DNA of 64,000 bases, taken from positions 1 to 64,000 of the forward strand of contig CAZHDI010000003.1 of assembly GCA_964531285.1 (NCBI GenBank), read 5' to 3'. Positions within the stretch are counted from its first letter, which is position 1. Each line of letters opens with the position of its first letter. The notes beneath the pieces were generated by a model, which saw nothing but the letters and a program-made list of their open reading frames with translations, did not search any database and was not told the origin of the DNA. This document shows, one piece after another, positions 1 through 8,372 of the stretch. The position numbers and the translations under genes are program-made. The stretch is from CAZHDI01 sp964531285. GTDB lineage: Bacteria; Pseudomonadota; Alphaproteobacteria; JAJFIK01.

Positions 1-165
1 ATGATGCGGGCTCAAGGCTGCACCCTTTGCCCTTTTACCCTCTTACCCTTTTCATTCGCCGCGCGTCAGCGCGGCGCGCGAAAATTTGAGGCTTGTCTCC
101 GGTGCCGGCTGACGCCGGCATCCTCGCATGAAGCGGGCTCAAGGCTGCTCCCCTTTTACCCGTTT
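1..165. repeat. Imperfect direct repeat of about 35-40 bp
   Basis: A segment at 1-40 (core GCGGGCTCAAGGCTGC) recurs at 128-165 with the same core followed by a similar CCCTTTTACCC tail. No protein-like reading frame covers it. The intervening stretch 61-120 is rich in GCGCG and carries GCCGGCTGACGCCGGC. This is seen directly; whether it belongs to a family dispersed through the genome cannot be judged here. Confidence 0.6.
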
Positions 166-322
166 CCTGGGGGCTCCAAATGGGGGTGAGCGCGAACGCC
201 CCCATGGCCGATGACGAAGTCCGCGCCCGCCAAACCGTCATGCCGGACAAGCGCAGCGCAGATCCGGCATCCAGAGGCGGTGAACTCGATGGTCCCGTTG
301 GGGTCGACTGTCCCGGCCCTGG

Positions 323-342
323 ATTCCCGCTTTCGCGGGAAT
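323..342. repeat. Short perfect palindrome ATTCCCGC-TTTC-GCGGGAAT
   Basis: Eight-base arms at 323-330 and 335-342 flank a TTTC loop, and GACG follows. Elements of this shape (GGATTCCCGC, a short loop, then GCGGGAATGACG) are a common dispersed palindrome in proteobacterial intergenic DNA. A second repeat-like piece with ATGCCGGAC and ATCCGGCAT lies upstream at about 240-275. Confidence 0.6.
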
Positions 343-394
343 GACGCAGGCGGATGGGATTTGGCTTTCTTTTGCGGCCGGTCCGTTGTCCCGG

Positions 395-499
395 CCCTTC
401 GAGACGGCCGCCTTCGGCGTTCTCCTCAGGGTGAGGAGATTTGAACGTGTGCCTCATCCTGAGGGCGAGCGTCAGCGAGCGTCTCGAAGGATGAGGCAC
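395..499. repeat. Pair of oppositely oriented CCCTTCGAGACG/TCAGG-TGAGG repeat elements
   Basis: The first element (395-438) begins CCCTTCGAGACGG and ends CTCAGGGTGAGGAG. The second (449-499) is the same pattern inverted, bounded by perfect 12-bp arms GTGCCTCATCCT and AGGATGAGGCAC. Elements starting CCCTTCGAGACG and ending CTCAGGATGAGG are familiar as intergenic palindromic repeats in Alphaproteobacteria; that recognition is from memory. The pair sits just downstream of the dinB stop codon. Confidence 0.65.
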
Positions 500-521
500 A
501 GATCCGGACGGTTTCAACAGC

Positions 522-1838
522 CTATGACGGGTCCCGCCCCTGACCCGACCCGATCCCGCGCCCCAGACCGATGGCCGTGTCGCCGAACCGTCCGCGCACC
601 AAGTCCATCGCGCGCTCGGCGGCCGAGCGGCGGGTCTGATCTTCCGCCAAAAGATCGATCTGGCCCTCGGCCGCGGCGGGGCTCAGATCCGACAGCCCGA
701 TCCCGATGAGGCGATAGGCGGTACCGTCGATCTCAGGGGCCAGAAGGTCGAGCCCGTGCTCATAAAGCACATGGGCCATCTGGGTGGGGCTGGCCAGCCG
801 GCGCTGGCGCGAGCGCAGTTTGAAATCGGCGGATTTAAGTTTCAGGCTCACCACCTGGCCGGCCATGCCGCCGGCTTTCATCCGGCCCGCGAGTTTCTCG
901 CACAAGGGCCACAGCCGGGCGCGCAGGGTCTCCAGATCCGCCACATCGTCATTGAACGTCGTTTCATTGGACACGCTCTTGGCCGGCCCGTGGGGTTCGA
1001 CCGCGCGGGCATCGAGCCCATGCGCCAGCCGCCAGATATGCCGCCCCATGGAGCCGTAAAGTTTGATCAACGCGGCCTCTTCGCGCGCCTGAACATGGCG
1101 GATATGGGTGATGCCGTCGCGTTTAAGGCGCGCCTGGAACGCCGGACCGACACCCCAGATGAGGCCCACCGGCTGTTCGGCCAGGAAGGTCAGGGTCTCG
1201 GCCCGGCCGATCACCGCGAAGCCGCGCGGCTTGTCGAGATCCGAGCCGACCTTGGCCAGGAACTTGTTGTGGCTGAGCCCGATGGAGACGCTCACACCGA
1301 TCTCGCGCTCGATCCGGGCCGCGAGCTTGGCGAGAGTCACGGCGGGCGGTGCCCCGTGAAGGCGCTCCGTGCCCGTCAGATCGAGAAACGCTTCATCGAG
1401 GGACAAGGGTTGAACCAGCGGGGTCAGCGCATCCATCAGCGCGCGGATCTCCCGGCTGACGGCGACATATTTCGCCATATTGGGCTTGATGACCACCGCG
1501 TCGGGGCAGGCTTTGAGCGCCTTGAACATGGGCATGGCCGAGCGCACGCCCGACAGCCGCGCGATATAGCAGGCGGTCGAGACAACCCCGCGCGTGCCGC
1601 CGCCGATGATCACCGGCTTGTCGCGCAATTCGGGCCGGTCACGCTTTTCCACGGACGCATAGAACGCATCGCAATCCAGATGCCCGATGGACAGATCGAA
1701 TAATTCGGGATGGGCCAGGAGCCGCCGCCCGGCGCAGTGCGGACAGGTGCGCGGGCGCACCGTGAGGGCGGCGAAACACTCCCGGCACACGGCAGCGGGT
1801 TTCGCGGGCGGATGGACCGCGTCGGGGGGCGTCGTCAC
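522..1838 (-). CDS. dinB: DNA polymerase IV (Y-family) with N-terminal zinc-ribbon-like extension
   Basis: Error-prone translesion DNA polymerase of 438 residues. The catalytic palm shows the metal-binding motif HLDCDAFYASVE near residue 53 and the Y-family signature SLDEAFLDLTG near residue 145. Little-finger motifs follow, including the SVSNETTF segment. Before the palm is an extra segment of about 48 residues with two Cys pairs (CREC and CPHC), which resembles a zinc ribbon and is not part of the core enzyme. The start is GTG at 1838 and shares four bases (GTGA) with the stop of the upstream ROK kinase gene, so the two are probably translationally coupled. Confidence 0.93.
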   Translation of the reverse strand: MTTPPDAVHPPAKPAAVCRECFAALTVRPRTCPHCAGRRLLAHPELFDLSIGHLDCDAFYASVEKRDRPELRDKPVIIGGGTRGVVSTACYIARLSGVRSAMPMFKALKACPDAVVIKPNMAKYVAVSREIRALMDALTPLVQPLSLDEAFLDLTGTERLHGAPPAVTLAKLAARIEREIGVSVSIGLSHNKFLAKVGSDLDKPRGFAVIGRAETLTFLAEQPVGLIWGVGPAFQARLKRDGITHIRHVQAREEAALIKLYGSMGRHIWRLAHGLDARAVEPHGPAKSVSNETTFNDDVADLETLRARLWPLCEKLAGRMKAGGMAGQVVSLKLKSADFKLRSRQRRLASPTQMAHVLYEHGLDLLAPEIDGTAYRLIGIGLSDLSPAAAEGQIDLLAEDQTRRSAAERAMDLVRGRFGDTAIGLGRGIGSGQGRDPS

Positions 1839-2755
1839 CGCGCGAGACCCGTGTCTTGGGGCCAGAGCCAGGCGGCGCCGCGCACCCCGCTGGAATCGCC
1901 ATGCCGATTGCGCACCATCCGCGTGCGGATATCCGCCGCCAGAACGAACGGCACCATGAGGCCCGGCACCGTTTCATAAAGCCGGTCGATATTGGACATC
2001 CCGCCTCCCAGCACGATCACGTCCGGGTCGAGAATATTGACGATCTGCGCGAGCGCCCGCGCCATGCGGGTCTCATAGCGGGCAAGCGTGGCCGTGGCCG
2101 CCGCGTCGCCCCGGTCGGCGAGCATGGCGATCTCCAGCGCCGTGGCCTTGGTGCCGGTCACGCGCTCATGATCGGCGGCCATGCCGGGTCCCGACAGCCA
2201 GGTCTCGATGCAGCCCACGCCGCCGCAATAGCAAGCGGGCGCGCTCGCCGCCTCGATCAGATCCGGCCAGGGCAGGGGATGATGGCCCCATTCCCCGGCA
2301 ATCGCGTTGGGCCCGGTGAGCACATGCCGGCGCACGACGATGCCGCCGCCGCAGCCCGTGCCGACGATCACCCCGAACACCACCTCGCCGTCCGCGCCCG
2401 CGCCGTCCATCGCCTCGGACAAGGCGAAACAGTTGGCATCGTTGGCGACCCGCACGGGCCGTCCGAGGGCGGCGGCGATGTCGCGGTCGAGCGGGCGGTC
2501 GTTGATCCAGGTGGAATTGGCGTTCTTGATGAGACCCGTGGCCGGGCACAGGGCGCCCGGCAGCCCCACGCCGACGGTGGGCGGTCCCTCGCTGCTCAGG
2601 CCGTCGAACCCCGTGACGAGACCGGCAATGGCCCGCACCGTGCCGTCATAATCGCCGCGCGGCGTGGCGGTGCGTTCGCGCCGAACGGTCCGGCCCGCAT
2701 CATCGAGCAGGATCGCTTCGATCTTGGTGCCGCCGAGGTCGATACCGATACGCAT
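1835..2755 (-). CDS. ROK-family sugar kinase (fructokinase or N-acetylglucosamine kinase type)
   Basis: ATP-dependent hexose kinase of 306 residues. It opens with the phosphate-binding motif GIDLGGTK, carries the sugar-binding EWGHHPL segment and has the ROK zinc motif CYCGGVGCIETW. The ATG at 2755 is chosen because it puts GIDLGGTK at the N terminus; an in-frame upstream start at 2809 would add 18 non-homologous residues. Its 3' end overlaps dinB by four bases. The exact sugar cannot be assigned; fructose and glucose are the commonest substrates in this branch. Confidence 0.88.
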   Translation of the reverse strand: MRIGIDLGGTKIEAILLDDAGRTVRRERTATPRGDYDGTVRAIAGLVTGFDGLSSEGPPTVGVGLPGALCPATGLIKNANSTWINDRPLDRDIAAALGRPVRVANDANCFALSEAMDGAGADGEVVFGVIVGTGCGGGIVVRRHVLTGPNAIAGEWGHHPLPWPDLIEAASAPACYCGGVGCIETWLSGPGMAADHERVTGTKATALEIAMLADRGDAAATATLARYETRMARALAQIVNILDPDVIVLGGGMSNIDRLYETVPGLMVPFVLAADIRTRMVRNRHGDSSGVRGAAWLWPQDTGLAR

Positions 2756-2827
2756 GACAAGCCTGATCGCCGGTTGGACGCGCGTCGTCTCGAGTATAGA
2801 GCCCGTCACGGGTCCTGGGCCAGCCGG

Positions 2828-3502
2828 TCAGCACCCGGCGGCGGTGAGCGCGTCATCGAGCACCGATTCGATTTCCGCCCAGGTGCCGCAGCGATGGTCG
2901 GCGCCCGGTGCGGTGCCGATCAGCGGAATCAGGCGCGGTTCGGTGACCACATGCACGCATACGGTTTCCGGCGCATGCGCGCGCACGGACGTGATGTTGT
3001 GCGGGATGTCGTCTAGGAAGAAACAGGGCCGCCCCGCGCGCGCGATGAGCGCCGCCACCGCCGGTCCTTTCAGGCCTTCATTGGCGATCACCGGAAAGGG
3101 CAGATCGTGCGCCGCGAGATTGGCCTCGCGCTGGGGTTTCACGGCCAGGGCCACATTGGTGAGAATCACCACCTGGGCCCGCGCGCTCATCCGGCTCAGC
3201 ACCGCACTGGCGCCCGGCAGGGCCTCCAGACCGTGGGCGGCCGTCTCATCGGCATAAAACCCTTTGAGGAGCCCCGTTACCGCGTCATCGGCCACCACCG
3301 CGCCGGTCGCGCCGTCTTTCACATTGCCGTGAATCGCAAAGCTGGTCAGATCGAGCATCAGCCCGCGGCCTTCCAGATACCGCTCCAGCCCGTCGATGAA
3401 GCGCAGCAGGACCTCATCGGCATCGGAAATGATCAGCGGGCGGCTCGGATCGAGCGGAATCGCCGCGATCTGATCGGCAACGAAGGCGGGAACGTCGGAC
3501 AT
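2828..3502 (-). CDS. HAD-superfamily hydrolase-like protein
   Basis: Predicted cytoplasmic protein of 224 residues. HAD motifs are visible in order: an acidic motif I (SDADEVLL), motif II VILTNV with its Thr, a lysine in EGLKGPAV and motif IV FFLDDIP. A cap-like insertion lies between the first two. ATG at 3502 is preferred over an upstream in-frame start because the HAD core begins about 20 residues later. Motif I reads DADE rather than the usual DxDGT, so catalytic type and substrate are open. It lies 72 bp before the ROK kinase start on the same strand. Confidence 0.65.
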   Translation of the reverse strand: MSDVPAFVADQIAAIPLDPSRPLIISDADEVLLRFIDGLERYLEGRGLMLDLTSFAIHGNVKDGATGAVVADDAVTGLLKGFYADETAAHGLEALPGASAVLSRMSARAQVVILTNVALAVKPQREANLAAHDLPFPVIANEGLKGPAVAALIARAGRPCFFLDDIPHNITSVRAHAPETVCVHVVTEPRLIPLIGTAPGADHRCGTWAEIESVLDDALTAAGC

Positions 3503-3787
3503 CAAGGCTCTCACAAGGTAGGAAAATCGGTGCAATCGCCCTGCGGCAATTAAGGATGCCATAAGGGCTCGTCGGCTAGGCTTGCCGAACTGATGGCGGC
3601 GCGCAAGGGCTGCTATGATCCCCGGCAGGGGCGGCAGGGTGTGCCGTTTTGGAGTTTGTTAACCCTCTTGAGGTGCTCTAACGGCTCGCAAGTGCGGGCT
3701 CGCGGGACCAAGGGGGTAGCGGGCTCGGGTCGGACGGCCTTTTCAAGCGCAGATCGTGCTGCCGCCATGATGTGGGGTGTGGGAGTC

Positions 3788-4162
3788 ATGGACGCAATGG
3801 CGAAGACGGTTCTGATCGTCGAGGACAACGAGCTGAACATGAAGCTGTTTCATGACCTGCTCGATGCCCACGGCTATGGAACGCTTCAGACCCGGGACGG
3901 CATGGAGGCGCTCGACATGGCGCGCCATCACCATCCCGACCTGATCCTGATGGATATTCAGTTGCCGGAGGTTTCCGGGCTGGAGGTCACCAAATGGATC
4001 AAGGACGATGAGTCCCTCAAAGAAATACCGGTGGTCGCCGTCACGGCTTTCGCCATGAAGGGTGACGAGGAAAAAATCCGCGAGGGCGGCTGCGAGGCCT
4101 ATATCGCCAAGCCAATCTCGGTCGGGCAGTTCCTGACAACTGTCCGGCAGTTTCTCGATTGA
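3788..4162 (+). CDS. divK: Single-domain response regulator DivK
   Basis: Cell-cycle and polarity regulator made only of a receiver domain (124 residues from ATG 3788; ATG 3797 gives MAKT and is equally possible). The IVEDNELNMKLFHDLL start, the phospho-acceptor Asp in LILMDIQLPE (residue 53 counted from MAKT), the Thr in VAVTAFAMKGDE and the Lys in YIAKPIS match Caulobacter DivK closely. DivK receives phosphate from PleC/DivJ-type kinases and modulates the CtrA pathway. pleD follows 6 bp downstream, the classical divK-pleD arrangement. A GTTAACCCT upstream near 3658 resembles a CtrA half-site but is weak. Confidence 0.95.
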   Translation: MDAMAKTVLIVEDNELNMKLFHDLLDAHGYGTLQTRDGMEALDMARHHHPDLILMDIQLPEVSGLEVTKWIKDDESLKEIPVVAVTAFAMKGDEEKIREGGCEAYIAKPISVGQFLTTVRQFLD

Positions 4163-4168
4163 GGCGCC

Positions 4169-5557
4169 ATGACCGGTCGTATTCTCGTTGTCGATGACGT
4201 CGCGCTGAACCGTCAGCTGTTCGACGCAAAACTCTCCACCGAGTATTACGACGTGACCTGCGCGGCCGGCGGGCACGAGGCTCTTGAGTTAATTGCCGAG
4301 CGCGCACCCGATCTTGTGCTGCTCGATGTGCTGATGCCGGATCTCGATGGGTTCGAGACCTGCCGGCGCATCAAGAGCGATCCGGACCTGTCGCATATTC
4401 CGGTCATCATGGTGACCGCGCTCGACGGCGCGAAGGACCGGGTCGCCGGTCTTGAGGCGGGGGCGGACGATTTCCTCACCAAGCCGGTGGACGACCTGGC
4501 CCTGTTCGCGCGGGTCAAGAATCTCGTGCGCCTCAAACAGATGACCGACGAATTGCGCAAGCGCCAGGCGACCGGCGAACGGCTGGGCGTCGTGGCCGGG
4601 TTCGATCTCGACGCCATCGACGGCTCGATCGCGGGCAGCAGCATACTGGTCATCGACGATGACGAGGACAGCCTTCAGATCCTGGCCGGGATGCTCAAGC
4701 GCTGCGCGGATCTGCGGCTGGCGCGGACCGCCGACGAGGCTTTCGAGGCGGTGGGCGAGGGCGTGTTCGATGTGATCCTGCTCAATCTCGATCTGCGGGA
4801 TGCGGACGGTTTGCGGCTTCTGGCCCAACTGCGTTCCCAGGAAAATGCCCGCGCCATCCCCATTCTGGTCCTTTTGGACAAGGACGACAAACCGCGTCTG
4901 GCGCGCGCGCTCGATCTGAATGCCTCGGATTATCTCATCCGCCCTCTGGAGCCGAACGAGACCACGGCCCGGGTGCGCTCGCAGATCCGCCGCAAACGCT
5001 ATGACGACCGCCTGCGGAGCAATTTTCAGCTCACCATGGAAATGGCGATCAAGGACCAGCTCACCGGCCTGTTCAACCGCCGGTATATGGAAAGTCAGAT
5101 CGGCCATTACGCGTCGCGCAGCATGGAAAGCGGCGGGGCGCTCTCTGTACTGATCATCGATATCGACCATTTCAAGTCCATCAATGATCAGTACGGCCAT
5201 GACGCCGGCGATATGGTGCTGTGTCAGGTGGCCCGGCGGATCCAGTCGGGCGTGCGGGCGATCGATCTGGCCTGCCGTCTGGGCGGCGAGGAATTTGTGG
5301 TGATCATGCCGGACACGGCGCTGGGCTTTGCCAAAATGGTGGCTGAGCGGGTCCGCGCGGACATGGCCGCCGAGCCGTTCGAGCTGGGCCGCGACAGCGG
5401 CAGTGTCCCGGTGACCATCTCCGTGGGCGTGGCGAGTATCGCCGGGACCTGGGACAGCGTCGCCGATCTGCTGCACCGGGCCGACAAAGCGCTCTATGCG
5501 GCCAAAAACGGCGGGCGTAACCGGGTCGTCACCGCCGACCGCGCCGACGCGGCCTGA
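4169..5557 (+). CDS. pleD: Diguanylate cyclase response regulator PleD
   Basis: Makes cyclic di-GMP when phosphorylated. The 462 residues hold a receiver domain with acceptor Asp53 (LLDVLMPD), a second degenerate receiver-like adaptor (about 157-275) and a GGDEF domain with active site GGEEF at 372-376. An inhibitory I-site RxxD is present as RAID at 363-366, as in Caulobacter PleD. This matches the three-domain family layout and length. It is directly downstream of divK and probably cotranscribed; together they link polarity signalling to c-di-GMP and the motile-to-sessile switch. Confidence 0.95.
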   Translation: MTGRILVVDDVALNRQLFDAKLSTEYYDVTCAAGGHEALELIAERAPDLVLLDVLMPDLDGFETCRRIKSDPDLSHIPVIMVTALDGAKDRVAGLEAGADDFLTKPVDDLALFARVKNLVRLKQMTDELRKRQATGERLGVVAGFDLDAIDGSIAGSSILVIDDDEDSLQILAGMLKRCADLRLARTADEAFEAVGEGVFDVILLNLDLRDADGLRLLAQLRSQENARAIPILVLLDKDDKPRLARALDLNASDYLIRPLEPNETTARVRSQIRRKRYDDRLRSNFQLTMEMAIKDQLTGLFNRRYMESQIGHYASRSMESGGALSVLIIDIDHFKSINDQYGHDAGDMVLCQVARRIQSGVRAIDLACRLGGEEFVVIMPDTALGFAKMVAERVRADMAAEPFELGRDSGSVPVTISVGVASIAGTWDSVADLLHRADKALYAAKNGGRNRVVTADRADAA

Positions 5558-5652
5558 GCAGCGCTTCCAGCCAACCTGAACCTTCGATACACTGTGGCGC
5601 CAATGACGGCCGGCCGCGCGCAGGCGCCGCCGCAGCAAGGGAACACAGTGGC

Positions 5653-6804
5653 ATGGTCAGGGTCTGGGCTGGAGTGTTGGGCCTCGTTTTCGGGATATGC
5701 CTGGGGCTGGCCCCGCTGCTGGCGGTTGCCAGCTATAGCGGTCCGTCGGTGGCAGGCGGTCTTGCCGGACTGCTGGAGAACCACGGCGCCGTGATCGGTC
5801 AAACGGAGCGCGAGCCCGCACTGAACCGGACCGTGCTGAGCGCCGTCGACTGGCCGCTCGCCGGCGGCGGGGCGTTGACCGTCGACTCGCTGGTTTATGA
5901 CGGGGCGCTCGACGCGCCCGGGACCATGCGTCTGTCCGGTGTCAGCCTGCGCCTGGCGGATGGCTCCACGTTTTCGGCCAAGGGCATGGCCCTGACCGGT
6001 GCGCGCCTTGTTTCCGGCGATGCCGAGAGCGCCCCCCGCTTGGTCTTCGACCGCGCTGAGGCCGTGATGGCGGCCATGACCGGTGCGGCGCCGTTGTCTG
6101 TGACCACCTTGACCCTTGAGCATGGCGCGCTTCGGCTCGGCGGCGGACCGGGCGGCATCATCGAACTCGATCCGGTCCGCACCCGGATGGCCGCGGATGG
6201 CATCGACATCGCGGCGGCGGATCTGAAGGCCGTTCTGCCCCGGACCGGGGCCTTTGCCGGCTTGGGTGAGATGATCGCGGCCATGGGCTTTGAGCGCATC
6301 AATGCCAATGGCGCCATCGGCTTGACCGGTGATGTACTCAGCATCGAGATGGATGCCGACGGTTTGGGCGCGCTGATGCTGAGTGCCGATATCGCTTTTG
6401 ACGAGACCGCCGGGTCGGAGCCGGTCGCTCTGGCGCCGGGTCTTATGCTGGGCGCGCGGGGCACGCCGTCGATTGCCGCGATGAGCCTCGATTATACCGA
6501 TACCGCTCTGGCCAAACGGGCGCTCGATCTGATGGCGGCTCAGCACGGCACCGAGGCCGAGGTGATCGGTACGCGGATGGCTATGGGTCTGGCGCTCTCC
6601 GCCGCGCTTCTGGGGCCGGAGACGGCGGCCCGGTTGGAGCCTCTGACTGCGGGCTTGAGCGATTTTCTGCGCAAGCCCGAGCGCCTGCGGGTGTCGGTCA
6701 CCAGCGAGATGCCGATCTCTGCCCATGTGCTCTCATCGGGCAAGGCCATAGACCCGTCCGTGCTGAAGGGCCTGACGGTCGATGCGCGCAGCGGCGGACA
6801 ATGA
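5653..6804 (+). CDS. Exported protein of unknown function
   Basis: Protein of 383 residues with a hydrophobic N-terminal segment (VWAGVLGLVFGICLGLAPLL) that looks like a signal peptide or anchor, so a periplasmic or inner-membrane location is inferred. The rest is rich in Gly, Ala, Leu and Asp with repeated strand-like stretches (LTVDSL, LRLSGVSLRLADG, VTTLTLEHGALRLGGG). This suggests a beta-rich fold like those of DUF945/DUF2125 or AsmA-type proteins, but I cannot assign a family. It starts 95 bp after pleD and ends before a large palindrome. Confidence 0.6.
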   Translation: MVRVWAGVLGLVFGICLGLAPLLAVASYSGPSVAGGLAGLLENHGAVIGQTEREPALNRTVLSAVDWPLAGGGALTVDSLVYDGALDAPGTMRLSGVSLRLADGSTFSAKGMALTGARLVSGDAESAPRLVFDRAEAVMAAMTGAAPLSVTTLTLEHGALRLGGGPGGIIELDPVRTRMAADGIDIAAADLKAVLPRTGAFAGLGEMIAAMGFERINANGAIGLTGDVLSIEMDADGLGALMLSADIAFDETAGSEPVALAPGLMLGARGTPSIAAMSLDYTDTALAKRALDLMAAQHGTEAEVIGTRMAMGLALSAALLGPETAARLEPLTAGLSDFLRKPERLRVSVTSEMPISAHVLSSGKAIDPSVLKGLTVDARSGGQ

Positions 6805-6861
6805 TCGCGCTCTACGGGTCCTTTTGGAAATGCTCTGTAAGGCGCATTTCCGAGTGCCTGG

Positions 6862-6932
6862 CCGGCCCGCTCCCCCTCCCGGCCACCCATTAAGGGTACC
6901 CTCGTGGGTGGCCGGAAGGGGGAGTGGGCCGG
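6862..6932. repeat. 71-bp near-perfect palindrome, possible terminator or dispersed element
   Basis: Arms at 6862-6889 and 6905-6932 pair at 26 of 28 positions. The 15-base centre contains a further perfect palindrome AGGGTACCCT at 6893-6902. The element lies between two genes that converge on it, so it could stop transcription from both sides, although no T-run follows. Its symmetry and length are more like a dispersed palindromic element than a simple terminator. Confidence 0.75.
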
Positions 6933-6956
6933 TGATGCCTCGTTTCCAAAACGCCT

Positions 6957-7700
6957 CTAAGCTGTCTTTAACTCGATCCACAAGGCCCGGGCGCAAGCGA
7001 GGAGCGCGTGATCGCTGGCCCGCCAGACCGCGGTGCCTGCGCTGTGTTTGCGCCCCTCCGAGGCCAGATACCAGCCCCCCACCACGCACGCCGTGCCGGG
7101 CGCGGGCCGCTCAAGGATCTGTGCCGACAGCCGCCCGAGGAGTTTGAGGCCGGTTGCGGCGCATTCCTCGATGGCAAAGGCCCCGGGGCAGTCGAGCGCC
7201 GCCCAGATGATTTCCGGGCGGACCGTTCCGGTCTCGTCCACAAGCGTGTCGTCGGGCGTCCAGGGTGCGGCAACAAGGCCGTTCGGCGCGCCGGTGACCG
7301 GACCGGTGAACAGGCGCAGGCCGTCACGGGGTGCCCGTGCCGTCCCGCAGGTGAAGCAGGTCGGCAGAGGATGCTCGTCCCGGCAGCTGTACCGGGTCAC
7401 GGCGTCTTCGGCGGCCCCGAGATCCGGCGCGGGCGGGCAGTCAAGCTGCGTGACGACCCAGCGGGCGTCCGCCGCCAGCGTCTCCCCGTCATAGAGGCCG
7501 ATGCCATGCGCCATCGCGCGCACGGTCAGGGGCGTGTCGAGCGGCGGCGGACTGCGCAGGCTAACCTCCGGCCAGAAACCGCGCGGCCCGGGACCGAGGC
7601 GCGCTGCGAGCCGCCCGGCGACATAGCCGCCATTGCCGGACGCGGGCGGTCCGTTGAAGCGGCCCGGTATGACCAGATCGGCGGCGGAAGCGGCGGACAT
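6957..7700 (-). CDS. Hotdog-fold thioesterase-like protein
   Basis: Cytoplasmic protein of 247 residues starting at ATG 7700 behind a good AGGAGAG ribosome site. The N-terminal region FNGPPASGNGGYVAGRLAARL resembles hotdog-fold acyl-CoA thioesterases. A Cys-rich stretch (PTCFTCGTARAPRDGL) and a second hotdog-like half with WAALDCPGAFA follow. A double-hotdog enzyme acting on acyl-CoA is inferred; catalytic residues are not clear. It is divergent from the MarR-family regulator gene, with 133 bp between them. Confidence 0.5.
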   Translation of the reverse strand: MSAASAADLVIPGRFNGPPASGNGGYVAGRLAARLGPGPRGFWPEVSLRSPPPLDTPLTVRAMAHGIGLYDGETLAADARWVVTQLDCPPAPDLGAAEDAVTRYSCRDEHPLPTCFTCGTARAPRDGLRLFTGPVTGAPNGLVAAPWTPDDTLVDETGTVRPEIIWAALDCPGAFAIEECAATGLKLLGRLSAQILERPAPGTACVVGGWYLASEGRKHSAGTAVWRASDHALLACARALWIELKTA

Positions 7701-7833
7701 GAAGCTCTCCTGAACCGGTGGGCGTTGCTTAACCCGGTTTTATCCTCGAGCCCCTATCGTGAAAAGGGACGGCCGACACGAGAGGGACAGTCTGAGGCGC
7801 GCATACCGGGGCGGATGCGCGCAGGCAAGAGGT

Positions 7834-8364
7834 ATGCGAATGACCGTGGCGCGCAAGGCAGACAGCTATGATCCGCTTCGTCCGTGGGCAGCGGATGAGG
7901 CGCCGGACCGTTTTACCAGCTATCTGACGGCGCTGAATTTGATCGAGCGGCTGCACCGGCAGCTTCTCGATGTGATCAAGGACGAGTTGGACCGGATCGG
8001 CCGGTCCGATCTCAACGCCGTCCAAGCGCTGCTGTTGTTCAATATCGGCGATGCCGAATTGACGGCGGGCGAGTTGCGCACCCGAGGGCATTATCTGGGC
8101 TCGAACGTCTCCTATAATCTCAAAAAACTCGTCGAGTTCGGTTATCTGCATCATGCCCGCTCCGAGACCGACAAACGGTCCGTCCGCGTGAGCCTGACGC
8201 GCTGCGGGCGCGAGGTGTGCGATGCCATAAATGGGCTGTTCGAGCGCCACATGAGCTCGATCCGCGAGGCAGGCGGCATTCAGGATCCCGACCTTGCGAG
8301 CCTGACGGTCACCTTGCACCGGATGGAGCGGTTCTGGCTCGACCAGATCCGCTACCGGCTGTGA
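7834..8364 (+). CDS. MarR-family winged-helix transcriptional regulator (LdtR-like)
   Basis: Protein of 176 residues. The core from ALNLIERLHRQLLDVIKDEL through NAVQALLLFNIGDAELTAGELR and YLGSNVSYNLKKLVE carries the recognition helix. The wing follows with DKRSVRVSLTRCG, where D and R are the usual MarR wing residues. The sequence resembles the conserved alphaproteobacterial LdtR branch, linked to cell-wall L,D-transpeptidase and osmotic stress control; the assignment is by recall. ATG 7834 follows GGCAAGAGGT; ATG 7840 is an alternative. It converges on the aldehyde dehydrogenase gene with an 8-bp gap. Confidence 0.85.
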   Translation: MRMTVARKADSYDPLRPWAADEAPDRFTSYLTALNLIERLHRQLLDVIKDELDRIGRSDLNAVQALLLFNIGDAELTAGELRTRGHYLGSNVSYNLKKLVEFGYLHHARSETDKRSVRVSLTRCGREVCDAINGLFERHMSSIREAGGIQDPDLASLTVTLHRMERFWLDQIRYRL

Positions 8365-8372
8365 GGTGAGGC

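Noticed and set aside
3658..3700. CtrA binding site upstream of divK
   Set aside because: Only a TTAACCCT half-site is present; the full TTAA-N7-TTAA spacing is not met.
5494..6726. Long open frame opposite the exported protein gene
   Set aside because: A GC-rich antisense shadow: it has the His/Arg/Gly/Gln-rich composition typical of the complementary strand and no start signal.
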